Virus record (IMG/VR): IMGVR_UViG_3300044946_000155
Location: 1-47,429 of that record
DNA length: 47,429 nt
Source: a virus
Strand: one strand, 5' to 3'
In this document: one piece after another, positions 6,418-14,677 of the stretch
How the letters are laid out: each line of letters begins with the position of its first letter
Position numbering within the stretch: the stretch's first letter is position 1
Made by a program: the position numbers and the translations under genes
The notes under the pieces: generated by a model
The model's database searches: none
Seen by the model: the letters and a program-made list of their open reading frames with translations, nothing else
What the model was told of the DNA's origin: nothing

Positions 6418-6451
6418 GCCGCCGGAGAGGGGGAAAACCCTGTCCGGCGGC
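6418..6451 (+). other. Strong GC hairpin after the 175-aa gene
   Basis: GCCGCCGGA (6418-6426) pairs perfectly with TCCGGCGGC (6443-6451), with an inner GGG/CCC and AAAA loop. No T-run follows. Possible RNA stability or pausing element. Bases 6452-6494 hold nothing else I can assign. Confidence 0.6.
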
Positions 6452-6494
6452 AAAGAATCGCTAGAACAGGCCATAGCGCGCGAAGACGGCCACA

Positions 6495-6533
6495 CCAAAC
6501 CAGTCCGCCAGACGGCGAGAAGACGGAGAACAC
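6495..6533 (+). promoter_or_regulatory. Repeated translation leader, copy 4
   Basis: CCAAACCAGTCCGCCAGACGGCGAG with the CGCC/GGCG hairpin and AGACGGAGAACAC before the ATG at 6534. Here the TCTAAAA part is missing. Confidence 0.7.
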
Positions 6534-6677
6534 ATGAATTACGCGGGAATAGCCCTTGTACTTGTCATGGCTTGCGTGCCTTTGGCCGCAGCCTGGCACG
6601 AACGCAAATTAAAAAATCTAAAACCGATTCCCCCCGAAACGGAGAGCACGCAACATGCAACCGGAAATTCTACCTAG
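6534..6677 (+). CDS. Small single-span membrane peptide (47 aa)
   Basis: MNYAGIALVLVMACVPLAAA forms one membrane helix, then WHERK and a polar tail. GGAG lies 7-10 bases before the ATG within leader copy 4. Its 3' part overlaps leader copy 5 and the first 23 bases of the next gene, so the tail may be incidental. Similar tiny membrane proteins are common in phage early regions. Confidence 0.5.
   Translation: MNYAGIALVLVMACVPLAAAWHERKLKNLKPIPPETESTQHATGNST
6610..6654 (+). promoter_or_regulatory. Repeated translation leader, copy 5 (diverged)
   Basis: AAAAAATCTAAAACCGATTC then CCCCCGAAACGGAGAGC before the ATG at 6655. The hairpin part is degraded; the CTAAAACC start and CGGAG end are kept. Confidence 0.55.
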
Positions 6678-6960
6678 AGGTAAACACTTGTTTTTTAAGT
6701 TCTTAGGACGTTCGCGGACGGGACGATCAACCACCGTCACCGTCCTAGTCCGCGATCCAGACGCGCAGCCAGGTCAGATCATGCAGAACGTAAGCCGCAA
6801 CGCGGCGGACGCGCTAGAGGCACCTTGGCACACATCGCAGGACGCCGTGATCCTGCAACGTCGGTATGAAACCCCGAACGAGCTGGGGGATTGGATTGCC
6901 GGCGAGCTGGGAAAGAAGATCCACTCCGAGGCGCAAGCCTTTACATGGGAATGGATCTAA
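6655..6960 (+). CDS. Protein of unknown function (101 aa)
   Basis: Basic N-terminus (HLFFKFLGRSRTGRSTTVTV) with predicted strands, then a helical and acidic C-terminus. I do not recognise a family. GGAG lies in leader copy 5; the ATG choice is well supported. The stop is embedded in ATCTAAAATCTAAA. Confidence 0.65.
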   Translation: MQPEILPRGKHLFFKFLGRSRTGRSTTVTVLVRDPDAQPGQIMQNVSRNAADALEAPWHTSQDAVILQRRYETPNELGDWIAGELGKKIHSEAQAFTWEWI

Positions 6961-7001
6961 AATCTAAACTTTTTTACAACTGAAGGGGAAAACTAAAGCA
7001 A

Positions 7002-7253
7002 ATGTCTACAAAAAAGAAAACAGAAGTAAAGTCACCTTTCACGCAAAAAATGGACCGCTTAGAAACGATCAAGTCCCACTTGAAAGTTGACCTCACAGAT
7101 GGATGGGCTTTCGATTCTATGGTGTGTATGTGTCTCGCGCAGTTTGTGACAGACGAACAATGGGACTCTGCCATTCTCACCGCTCAAACACACAAGCTGA
7201 AGGAAGCAAAGCTGGAGGAAGCAAGAAACAAGAGGGTTCTCAAAAATGCCTAA
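7002..7253 (+). CDS. Small helical protein of unknown function (83 aa)
   Basis: Lysine-rich start, a central segment DGWAFDSMVCMCLAQFV and a charged C-terminal helix with KLKEAKLEEARNKR. GAAGGGGAA lies about 15-23 bases before the ATG, a long spacing. Its end overlaps the next gene by 8 bases. Confidence 0.6.
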   Translation: MSTKKKTEVKSPFTQKMDRLETIKSHLKVDLTDGWAFDSMVCMCLAQFVTDEQWDSAILTAQTHKLKEAKLEEARNKRVLKNA

Positions 7254-7389
7254 ACCAACAGTGAGAATATTCATCGCAAGGAAGGACAGCAGCGGAAAGA
7301 TTGTCGAGGCAAAGAAAACTGCAAGGGTCAAGGCTTTGGAGAAAGCCGCGAATGATCTCTATGCAGCGGCGAAGAAGAAGAGAGGATGA
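7246..7389 (+). CDS. Small basic protein (47 aa)
   Basis: MPKPTVRIFIARKDSSGKIV then a lysine/alanine-rich helix ending AAKKKRG. It starts inside the previous gene and stops in an ATGA overlap with the next one, which fits a coupled small gene. Function unknown; the charge suggests nucleic-acid contact. Confidence 0.55.
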   Translation: MPKPTVRIFIARKDSSGKIVEAKKTARVKALEKAANDLYAAAKKKRG

Positions 7390-7616
7390 CGATGCCAGCA
7401 ATCAAAGGTGCGACGTGGAAGCTCGAAGTTGGCGTGAAGCCCGATCCTTCTCGCTTTGACGGTTTCGATAAAACGGAGACGTTTCGACTCTTTGCTGACA
7501 CTCACAACAAAGCGGTAGAGATTATGAAGAAGTACCGGAAAGACTTTAACGCCGACTACATTGTGAAATCGGAACGCGAAATCTTTCATGTGATCGTCGA
7601 CTTTCCAGAGGTTTGA
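7386..7616 (+). CDS. Small protein of unknown function (76 aa)
   Basis: ATGA overlap with the previous stop. Contains ATWKLEVGV, an aromatic-rich centre and FHVIVDFPEV at the end, a likely alpha/beta fold. A second ATG two codons in (7392) is an alternative start. No family recognised. Confidence 0.6.
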   Translation: MTMPAIKGATWKLEVGVKPDPSRFDGFDKTETFRLFADTHNKAVEIMKKYRKDFNADYIVKSEREIFHVIVDFPEV

Positions 7617-7648
7617 CGATCAAAAACAATTACGAAGGGAGAAGGGAA

Positions 7649-7834
7649 ATGCCGCTGTACAACGTGACGTATCAATACACCACTGAGGTTGAAGCCAACA
7701 GCGAGGCTGAAGCCATCGCAAAGATGCACGAAGAAAGGCTAATGAACGACGATAACGGTGTCGTCTTCGCTTACGACGTGGAAGAGGACAGGAAGCAGGA
7801 GGCAGCACGCAAAGCTAAAGCCACTGCTAACTAA
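7649..7834 (+). CDS. Small protein of unknown function, last gene of the left operon (61 aa)
   Basis: MPLYNVTYQYTTEVEANSEAEAIAKMHEE: a strand followed by an acidic helix with AEAIAKM, a common small phage fold. GAAGGGAGAAGGGA precedes the ATG at 7649; the frame is open upstream to 7613 but without an ATG. The gene converges on the - strand genes that begin at 7847 with only 12 bases between. Confidence 0.65.
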   Translation: MPLYNVTYQYTTEVEANSEAEAIAKMHEERLMNDDNGVVFAYDVEEDRKQEAARKAKATAN

Positions 7835-7846
7835 AAAAGCGCGTTT

Positions 7847-8005
7847 TTATTTCCGCATCTGCCGGCGCGATCCGCGCCGGTAGCCGCGCTTTCCGAGGGT
7901 ATGAGGTTTCGGTCCGCAACCGTTCGATGCAATCCAGGTAGCGCGGTGTTCCGTCTCGATAGACTTCGCCAGGTCTTTCTCTTGTGGTGTGTTGCTGCGC
8001 GCCAT
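7847..8005 (-). CDS. Small basic protein (52 aa) at the end of the late operon
   Basis: MARSNTPQEKDLAKSIETEH then an Arg-rich tail YRRGSRRQMRK. A strong GGGAGG sits 9-14 bases before the ATG. It follows the 65-aa gene by five bases. An inverted repeat CCGGCGC/GCGCCGG (7862-7880) lies in its 3' part. Function unknown; the basic tail suggests binding to nucleic acid. Confidence 0.6.
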   Translation of the reverse strand: MARSNTPQEKDLAKSIETEHRATWIASNGCGPKPHTLGKRGYRRGSRRQMRK

Positions 8006-8010
8006 CTCTC

Positions 8011-8208
8011 TTACCTCCCTGCTGTCCGCCGACGGTGAGCGCGGCGGCGACCGCGAGCAGCCATCTTTTGAAATTTTCTCTTGCCGTACTTCGCGCGCCC
8101 TGCCGCTGCTGCGATGCCTGCCGCGCGATCGGCAGACATGCCTTCCGATTGCATACCTTCAACCATCGCTTGAAACCTTCCGCCTCCGCCTGGTCTGTCG
8201 TCTGGCAT
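8011..8208 (-). CDS. Small conserved phage protein, Ala/Gly/Arg-rich (65 aa)
   Basis: The centre GMSADRAAGIAAAAGRAKYG followed by KRKFQKMAARGRR matches a frequent phage/plasmid small-protein pattern (helix, then lysine-rich KKFQxMAAxGRR). Role not known. GGAGG lies 8-12 bases before the ATG. Directly downstream of the secreted fibre-like gene. Confidence 0.65.
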   Translation of the reverse strand: MPDDRPGGGGRFQAMVEGMQSEGMSADRAAGIAAAAGRAKYGKRKFQKMAARGRRRAHRRRTAGR

Positions 8209-8220
8209 TGTGTTTCCTCC

Positions 8221-8982
8221 TTACTGAATCTGCAAGCTGACCGTGTGTGCCGCAATCACCCCTGATGTACACGTCCCCGTACAAGTCACCATGACCTGCA
8301 AAACGTCTGGAGTCGCGCTGTAGACAACCGGAGTCGTGTCCGTTGAATCGGTGCATCGCTGCGCTGCGCCAGTGATGGTACACGTCAGCGGTGTGACTAC
8401 GCCGTTTTTCCATAGCTGCCAGGTGTAGGTATTCCCTGCTGGTACAGCGGTGTTATAGACCACGGAAAAATGCTGTGCGGTGCCGGAGAATACGGCCATG
8501 TTTCCGATGGTGTTGGTATTCGGCGCTGCTACCTGTGTTAGCGCGGATGCGTTTACCGGGAAAAGTAAAAAATTTAAAGATGGAGCTGTAACCGATGTGT
8601 TGGCCGTCGTTGTCCAGCTCACAATCGCATTGTTCGGAGTGACCGCTGCCGGTAGTGTCGTCCAGACGAAGCCTCCCGTTCCGTTCGCTACGGGAACCTG
8701 TCCAGCGGTGCCTGTGTTGCCGTTCGCGTCGGTGGTTCCCAGACTGATACACGGAACCCATTGGTTCGTGGAATTGTTCTTGCAGTAGAGTCCCTGCGGT
8801 GGAGGGACGAAGCTTCCCTGCCCCCCGCTGGTGCTGGTCGTCGTTGCCGGCGTCCACGCGCCTCCTGCGGTCGGTTTGATGTACGCGCCTACCGGCGGCG
8901 GAGTAAAGCTCTGCGCCCATACCAGGGCGACGACGGCGAGAAATGCCAGCGTAACGAGCAGCGTTGCAAGCGGTCTTTTCAT
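8221..8982 (-). CDS. Secreted tail-fibre-like protein with Sec signal peptide (253 aa)
   Basis: The start at 8982 (MKRPLATLLVTLAFLAVVAL) is a classical signal peptide with a likely cut after VWAQ. The rest is rich in Thr, Ser, Gly, Asn and Val, with beta-sandwich character. FTPPPVGAYIKPT and FVPPPQGLYCKN form two similar proline-rich segments. AGAAGGG lies before the ATG. It follows the large beta-helix protein with 11 bases between. By position it should be a tail or adhesion protein, but a Sec signal is unusual for a virion part. Confidence 0.7.
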   Translation of the reverse strand: MKRPLATLLVTLAFLAVVALVWAQSFTPPPVGAYIKPTAGGAWTPATTTSTSGGQGSFVPPPQGLYCKNNSTNQWVPCISLGTTDANGNTGTAGQVPVANGTGGFVWTTLPAAVTPNNAIVSWTTTANTSVTAPSLNFLLFPVNASALTQVAAPNTNTIGNMAVFSGTAQHFSVVYNTAVPAGNTYTWQLWKNGVVTPLTCTITGAAQRCTDSTDTTPVVYSATPDVLQVMVTCTGTCTSGVIAAHTVSLQIQ

Positions 8983-8993
8983 ATTCCCTTCTT

Positions 8994-11621
8994 TCAATTC
9001 ACGGTATAAAGCGAACCGTTAGGAGTTTGCGCTGCTGCGCTGATATTGCAAACGGCAACGTCGATGGTGTTGGCTGCGCTGCGATGGCCGAACCAAATGA
9101 AACCTGCGCCTGGGAAAGACACCGGGGTAACGTTCGGATGTTTGCTCGCAGGCCAGTTCAAGATCGTGACCGTGGCATCTGTACACGCGCCTGGTGCCAG
9201 CGAAGTTCCGCCGATGCTTCCGGTCACGCCAGCCAGTGAAGGAGACAGCCCCCAGACTGTACCCACATTGCCCACATCGACATAGTTGCGAGTTACGACG
9301 TTGCGCGCTACGTTGCCGGCGACGTAAGCATTCGTCGTGCTTTCTATGTCGAAGCCTGTTTGCGTGGTCGGAGTCGTTTGCGTGTCGGCGCAGCTATTGT
9401 CTGTGATGACGTTGTTTAGTCCGGTTGTCGTGCCGTTGCCGGATACGTTGATGCACTCAGAAAAATTGATATTGTTCAGCGGATTGAAAATGTTCTCGAT
9501 GGTGTTTTGCGAGACGATGGTGTCATTCGATCCGGCAACGCTTATGCCTCGAACGTTGATTCCTTTTAGATGATTGCCAATGATCCTGCTTCCGCCCTGG
9601 CCGATAGGAAAACCGCTCTGGTTATTGGCTTGCGTGTTGTCAACGTCGATTCCTGCGGATCCAGTGGACGGAGTAGTGGGAGAGGTTGTGTTGGTGATGC
9701 TGTTTCCCTCGATGTCGCAGCCCACCGTAGTGCAAAGGATGGGAGAAGCTGAGGCTGTATTGATGAACTGATTATTGCGAATCGCAGAGTAGGGACAGCG
9801 ATTCACCAGGAGGGATGCGCCTATCAGAATGTTGTCGTGGATGTTCCAGTGCGAGCAGGAGAGGCCTGCATTGATCTGTGCGGTTGCACTTATGGCGCTG
9901 CCGTATCCCAGGATCGTGTTATTGCCAATTTCTATGCTCTCGACAGGCAGCTCTGAATTATTCGGCTCTCCGTGAAAGTCTCCGAACGGGATGGCGTTCG
10001 ATATGAAGTTATGCGTGACTTTGATATCGCGGCCGGCAATGAAAGAGATAAACCCGCGAAGATTGAACGTGGTCGAGGTATTGTCGTGAACGTTAATTTT
10101 CGCGCTATAGCCTGAGCCTCCCGCCGCGTAGTTCACTGTGACCGGCGCTCCGCTGGCCGGTGCGGTTTGGAAGTTGATATAGATTTGGCCGGATGAGTAA
10201 TCGACCTGAGCATTCCCGTTTAATCCGGTCGTTGGAGTAGGACCGCTGATCTTCCCCCAAAAATCACTCTGAAAGACGCTGCCGCCCGTCGTGATGGTGA
10301 CGGTGGCCGGAACGATGTTCTGGTTCTGCAGGGTGTAAATAAACTGCGTCTGCGTGCCGTTCCCCGTCCCGATGAGTTCATTGGTAAAGTTCTGTGGCGC
10401 TGCCAGGCCGAGCGCGCCGATGGTGTCCGTCTGCGTGGCGGCGAAGGTGTAAGTCCCGGCGCTTCCTCCGCTCACGGTGTAGCAGGTTCGCGCTCTCGCT
10501 GAGTCCCAGTCGGTCCAGGTGTAGATGATGCAGAAAGGCTGGCCGGCCGTCCAGGTGGGAAACGGAGCCGAGAAAACAATCGTGCCGGTCGTACCGGTCC
10601 CTGAGATAGAGCTGATCGTAAAATTCTGCGGGGTGATGCTGCCGAACGTTTGAATGCCGCTTCCACGGCACTGATCGAAGTCATTGCCGAAGATTTCAAC
10701 GTTCCAATTGTCGTTTAAGAAAATACAGTCCTGGTGCTCGAAGCTGGCCGTCTGGTTGAAGTAATTGCCGTGGAAGTCGACGTTCTGAATCTTGATGTCG
10801 TGCGCGCCTTGCAAGGGTCCGATAAACCTAGAAAATTCTAAAGAGTTGTTTGGATTCGTAAAGTTCGTGCAACCCTTCCCGCATCCGATGATCTGCACGT
10901 TTGAGCCTGTCTGCACGCACGCTAGACCGTTCCCAGGACAGTTGATGCTTATCGCTCCGAAGATGAAAGTCGCCGGCTTCGATCCTGCGACCGTACCTAA
11001 AACTAGATTCGAGGCGAAAGTTTGATTTCCCTGGATGCCGCGCACGTCGATGATCCCGCCGGCGGCAGGCAGCTTGCTATAGGCGTCCGCGATTTTTCCA
11101 TCCGGCGTCGCGTCGGGCATCATGTCCGCCGGAATGGTGATGGGCGTGCCGTAGAGCGATCCATCTATGTTTTTTACTTGTGTGCTGTACGGTCCGCCGG
11201 CCGGCTGGCCGTTCGATCCGCTGGGACAGGGAAAGCTGGCGATCGTCGAAGAGATGTCCTGCGGTCCTCCGCCTGGCTGCGCGGTAATGGTGAGCTGCGT
11301 TGTGCCGCACGAAGGCTGTCCGCCAGACTGCGCGCAGACGGTAAGCGACCATTGCGACGGAGTAGGAAAGACCTGGTTGTTATCGGCTAAGAAAATACTA
11401 AACGTGCCGGACGAGTTCATATTCGTGACGCCGGTGGTCGGAAACACTGAACCATTGAGCAGCGGCAACTGCGGCGTGGTGCTTTGATTGACAAATGCGC
11501 CTTGTACGCTGCCGTTCTGATAGCAAGACTTCGTACCTGTGACCTGGACGTATCCCTGTCCTTGCGGCCGCGCTCGACTGGTGAAGACGATCAGCAACAA
11601 AAGAACCAAAAGTTTTCTCAT
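8994..11621 (-). CDS. Tailspike-like right-handed beta-helix protein with Sec signal peptide (875 aa)
   Basis: Start at 11621, overlapping the previous stop by ATGA. MRKLLVLLLLIVFTSRARPQG is a signal peptide. Residues ~20-115 are a beta domain. From ~190 to 780 there are many asparagine-rich turns of pectate-lyase type (for example IIGNHLKGINV, TIVSQNTIENI, NVITDNSCAD), as in phage depolymerase tailspikes. The C-terminal ~80 residues form a separate domain ending NGSLYTVN. Likely role: host surface polysaccharide binding or cleavage. The signal peptide is odd for a virion protein. An upstream open extension (to 11771) overlaps another gene and was rejected. Confidence 0.75.
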   Translation of the reverse strand: MRKLLVLLLLIVFTSRARPQGQGYVQVTGTKSCYQNGSVQGAFVNQSTTPQLPLLNGSVFPTTGVTNMNSSGTFSIFLADNNQVFPTPSQWSLTVCAQSGGQPSCGTTQLTITAQPGGGPQDISSTIASFPCPSGSNGQPAGGPYSTQVKNIDGSLYGTPITIPADMMPDATPDGKIADAYSKLPAAGGIIDVRGIQGNQTFASNLVLGTVAGSKPATFIFGAISINCPGNGLACVQTGSNVQIIGCGKGCTNFTNPNNSLEFSRFIGPLQGAHDIKIQNVDFHGNYFNQTASFEHQDCIFLNDNWNVEIFGNDFDQCRGSGIQTFGSITPQNFTISSISGTGTTGTIVFSAPFPTWTAGQPFCIIYTWTDWDSARARTCYTVSGGSAGTYTFAATQTDTIGALGLAAPQNFTNELIGTGNGTQTQFIYTLQNQNIVPATVTITTGGSVFQSDFWGKISGPTPTTGLNGNAQVDYSSGQIYINFQTAPASGAPVTVNYAAGGSGYSAKINVHDNTSTTFNLRGFISFIAGRDIKVTHNFISNAIPFGDFHGEPNNSELPVESIEIGNNTILGYGSAISATAQINAGLSCSHWNIHDNILIGASLLVNRCPYSAIRNNQFINTASASPILCTTVGCDIEGNSITNTTSPTTPSTGSAGIDVDNTQANNQSGFPIGQGGSRIIGNHLKGINVRGISVAGSNDTIVSQNTIENIFNPLNNINFSECINVSGNGTTTGLNNVITDNSCADTQTTPTTQTGFDIESTTNAYVAGNVARNVVTRNYVDVGNVGTVWGLSPSLAGVTGSIGGTSLAPGACTDATVTILNWPASKHPNVTPVSFPGAGFIWFGHRSAANTIDVAVCNISAAAQTPNGSLYTVN

Positions 11622-13249
11622 GGCTGCGGTGCCTCCAACTGTGGAAGGGGCGCATACTGCGCGGGGCTCGTTGGACGACGATAATCTGAGATTTGATCGA
11701 CGGCGAAGGGTACGCCTCTGGCACTGCCCACGGCCGCTGCGCGCAGGAGATTCAATGCCTTCACACTCCATTGCGGATTTGTGAGCACGTATGCCAACAT
11801 CTTTGGCCCCACGTACTCCGCCGCGCCCGTACCCGCGCTTGCGGCCATCCCTGCAAGCGGCCGGCCAGTCATCAGACCAGTAAGAACACCCATGCCCAGC
11901 GGCAGGCCCGACAAAAGACCCACAACCCGCGCGGTGTGCATACTCCCGGCCATTCCGCTGTCCGATCGACCCATGCGGTCTAACAGCTTGGTCGCGTCTA
12001 CAATGCTGTCGTATTGGTCCCCGAAGATGAGCCGGCCGCGGCCTTCGCCTAATTGCTTCAAAGAACCTTTTAAGGATTTGACTAAATCTTTCGGGTCCAG
12101 TTCTCCTGTCTTGAGATCCCGCGCCGGATACATAAAGTTTTCGAGAACGTTGCGCGCAACATTCTGCTGCACCTCTGGCGGCATTACAGTTCTCAAGGTT
12201 CGCAATTCGTCTAAGCCGGCCTTTTCAAAAAAGCCTCCGATAACTTCCGGCCTCTGCGTCTTGAGAATTTGCCCGACGAGCTGTTCCTGCACTCTCTTGT
12301 CTTCTTCGCTGAAGAGACGGGAAGCTTCCGCCAATTTTCGTCTCGGTGCTGAATTTGTGACGTTGACGCCGGCCTGTTTGGAGAATTGTTCTTCCTGCTC
12401 TTGAATGAGTTTTTGCAGGTTGGTTGGGGTGATGTATTCGTCCGGAGCCCTGCCCAGTAGCCGTTTCACTTCTGCGTATGCAGGTTGACTGGTGAGGCTT
12501 GCTTCGTGCGCCTCTTTTACAATCCGCTGAACCTCTTTCCCTGTCTCGTAAGGGGTAAGCTTCTGACTGCTCAGATCGTTAAGCAGACGATCCATCATGT
12601 TGTTTACGTCGGCTCTTTGAGCAACGCGAAATTCTTCCATCGGTCCCGCGCCACCAGGCCAGTGCTCTAAAACGCCCTCTACTTTTTTGAGGATCTTGTT
12701 ATCTGTTGCTTCGCCTGGTGTTAGCCGGACGCCTTGGCCGGCGTCGGCTGCTTCGATGGTGCCGGCGGATTTGATCGGAGTTTTTAGAAGCTTTGAACCT
12801 ACTGTCCCGATGGCTTTAGAGGCTAGTTGTCCGCCTAGTTCGCTTCCCATCGCCAAAGAGCTTTGTCCAGACATCGACCTCATTGCTTCCGGAATCTTCT
12901 CCGGTGGCACGTCTTTGTACATCAGTTCATACAGCGATCGGCGCGCGCGATCGCCGCCCATTGCCCCCAGGCCGGCGGCTCCAACAGAAGCGGGGATTCC
13001 TAGCGGTCCCGCCGGAAGTCCGGCTGCGCCTCCGGCCATCGCTCCGAGAATTGCCCCCAGTGCCGGCAGTGAGGTTGAAAATTGATCTGCGACGTCATAG
13101 CCGTACCGCCCTAGCGCGGGAAAGCGCGCATTCTCTGGAGGCTTTTCGGACATGAGTTTGAAGGCCTCGGCCGTAGCAGGGGCCGGCTTATACTTCGTCC
13201 AGGGCTGGCCTTTCTTGTACTTTTCCCACGGCTTTTGGTCGTCGGCCAT
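11618..13249 (-). CDS. Internal virion / DNA-ejection protein (543 aa)
   Basis: Begins MADDQKPWEKYKKGQPWTKY, a WxKYK repeat seen at the start of many podovirus internal proteins. Residues ~60-105 are a Gly/Ala-rich hydrophobic stretch; the middle is a long helical region; a second Gly-rich membrane-like part is near 440-480. Such proteins are carried in the head and cross the cell envelope with the DNA. It follows the 475-aa internal protein without a gap. Function inferred from composition and position. Confidence 0.65.
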   Translation of the reverse strand: MADDQKPWEKYKKGQPWTKYKPAPATAEAFKLMSEKPPENARFPALGRYGYDVADQFSTSLPALGAILGAMAGGAAGLPAGPLGIPASVGAAGLGAMGGDRARRSLYELMYKDVPPEKIPEAMRSMSGQSSLAMGSELGGQLASKAIGTVGSKLLKTPIKSAGTIEAADAGQGVRLTPGEATDNKILKKVEGVLEHWPGGAGPMEEFRVAQRADVNNMMDRLLNDLSSQKLTPYETGKEVQRIVKEAHEASLTSQPAYAEVKRLLGRAPDEYITPTNLQKLIQEQEEQFSKQAGVNVTNSAPRRKLAEASRLFSEEDKRVQEQLVGQILKTQRPEVIGGFFEKAGLDELRTLRTVMPPEVQQNVARNVLENFMYPARDLKTGELDPKDLVKSLKGSLKQLGEGRGRLIFGDQYDSIVDATKLLDRMGRSDSGMAGSMHTARVVGLLSGLPLGMGVLTGLMTGRPLAGMAASAGTGAAEYVGPKMLAYVLTNPQWSVKALNLLRAAAVGSARGVPFAVDQISDYRRPTSPAQYAPLPQLEAPQP

Positions 13250-14677
13250 TTATCGCCTCGTCTGTGGAACTGCAACCCAGTTGTTTTGGTCGGACGGGTC
13301 GCCGCCCATGTACTTATGTCCGTCTTCGACAGTGCCTACAGGGGGCGCGCCGGGGAATACCTTCGGCTGGTTTGTTCCTGCTCCTGATCGACCGGTAATT
13401 GATTCGAGGCTGGAAGGGATGACGTTATCGTGCAGCCATTTGATTTTGTCGTACATGTTCTTTGGCGTGTCGGTCGGCTGCGGTAAATGCTTTTGAATTG
13501 TCTCGAAGGTGTATTTACCTCGCCCGATTCGCACCCAGGGGGCCGCTCCCTGAATGCCGATGGCCGCTACCTGCTTGATGATTGGCCCATATAGCGGGTC
13601 GGTCGGCGCAAAACCATTGTTGTACTGCATCCATGCGACCGAAGCGCGCAGTTTGTCTATTACAGAATTGCTGCTGGTGGCGTTCGCTTTTTCCAGATAT
13701 TGCATAACGTCCGCCGTATTTCCCATAAGTTGCTGGTCGGTCTGTACGACGGCTCGTTCCTGCTGGGATAGTCTCGCCGGTCCTATGACTCTTCCTGCTG
13801 CGTTCGGCGTTCCACCTGGCGCTGCCACTGCTGGCTGCGTCGCGGTTGGTGCGGTTTGTGGCGTTAGCGAGGGAATCACTTGTCCGGTGCCGAGATTGGT
13901 TGCGGTGTTCGGCGTGATCTGGATGGGGTTATTGTTCTGGTCTGTGGCCCATATGGTTCCCCCCTGCTGGCTTGGCCTGAACGGTGAAGGAGTCTCCAGC
14001 CCTAGCGCGGTTGCTGCTGCTTGCGGAGCTGGCGCGCCGGCGTAAACCTTCGTAGTCTCGGAAACTGTTGGAACCTCGCGCTCGTTGTTATCGGCATCGA
14101 CGTAGTGCCACACCCCCGTCCTGATTACCGAAGTCGGCGGAGTCTTGCCGATGAAAGGCTTTCCGTTTTCCATGACTCGCTGTGCGGGAAGATTTGACTC
14201 CGGCGGATAAATCCACCACCATGAGCCGTCATTCTGTTGCTTCAACGTTGGCTTTCCTTCTGCAGACGCCACTCTTCCGAGTACCTTGCGCTGGAGAAGT
14301 TCTTTCGCTGTGTCTGTTCCAAAGATTTTTTCCAGGCTGCGAAATTCCTCTTGTTCTGGCGTCTCGTCGCCGGGGCCGTCGAGCTGCCTTAAACTCATGT
14401 CGCCAGTCAGCGGACTAATCATGCGTTGGTACTGTTGTCCGCCTGGTGCGGTGTGAATGGGTCCGAAGGGAACGAGCTGTTTTCCGGCCTGTAGTCGCTG
14501 CTGCAACTCTTGCTGGCGGAGCTGCGCTTCCTGCTGCTGCGTCTGGAAGGCCTGTTTCTGCTGTTCTGCCGCGAGACGTCGGACGATTTCCTGGTTCGCA
14601 ATTTGGCGGCCTTCGGCTTGCTGTTCTCCCAAGTCTCCCAGGCCGGCGAGCGTCCCGAAGATCGCGGCCGCTGCCAT
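13250..14677 (-). CDS. Internal virion protein with Gln-rich coiled coil (475 aa)
   Basis: Starts MAAAAIFGTLAGLGDLGEQQ, a hydrophobic helix, then a Gln-rich coiled coil to about residue 65. The middle is polar with proline and threonine; the C-terminus from ~300 is helical. It starts two bases before the stop of the 199-aa gene ends (adjacent codons) and stops next to the 543-aa gene. Probably the second of three ejection-type proteins. No enzymatic motif seen. Confidence 0.6.
   Translation of the reverse strand: MAAAAIFGTLAGLGDLGEQQAEGRQIANQEIVRRLAAEQQKQAFQTQQQEAQLRQQELQQRLQAGKQLVPFGPIHTAPGGQQYQRMISPLTGDMSLRQLDGPGDETPEQEEFRSLEKIFGTDTAKELLQRKVLGRVASAEGKPTLKQQNDGSWWWIYPPESNLPAQRVMENGKPFIGKTPPTSVIRTGVWHYVDADNNEREVPTVSETTKVYAGAPAPQAAATALGLETPSPFRPSQQGGTIWATDQNNNPIQITPNTATNLGTGQVIPSLTPQTAPTATQPAVAAPGGTPNAAGRVIGPARLSQQERAVVQTDQQLMGNTADVMQYLEKANATSSNSVIDKLRASVAWMQYNNGFAPTDPLYGPIIKQVAAIGIQGAAPWVRIGRGKYTFETIQKHLPQPTDTPKNMYDKIKWLHDNVIPSSLESITGRSGAGTNQPKVFPGAPPVGTVEDGHKYMGGDPSDQNNWVAVPQTRR

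Noticed and set aside
7827-8255. 142-codon frame on the - strand
   Set aside because: It overlaps two small genes (7847-8005 and 8011-8208) that each have a GGAGG site and conserved-looking sequence.
11622-11771. Fifty-codon extension of the tailspike-like gene
   Set aside because: It lies in the 543-aa gene and would bury the signal peptide; ATG 11621 has an ATGA overlap.
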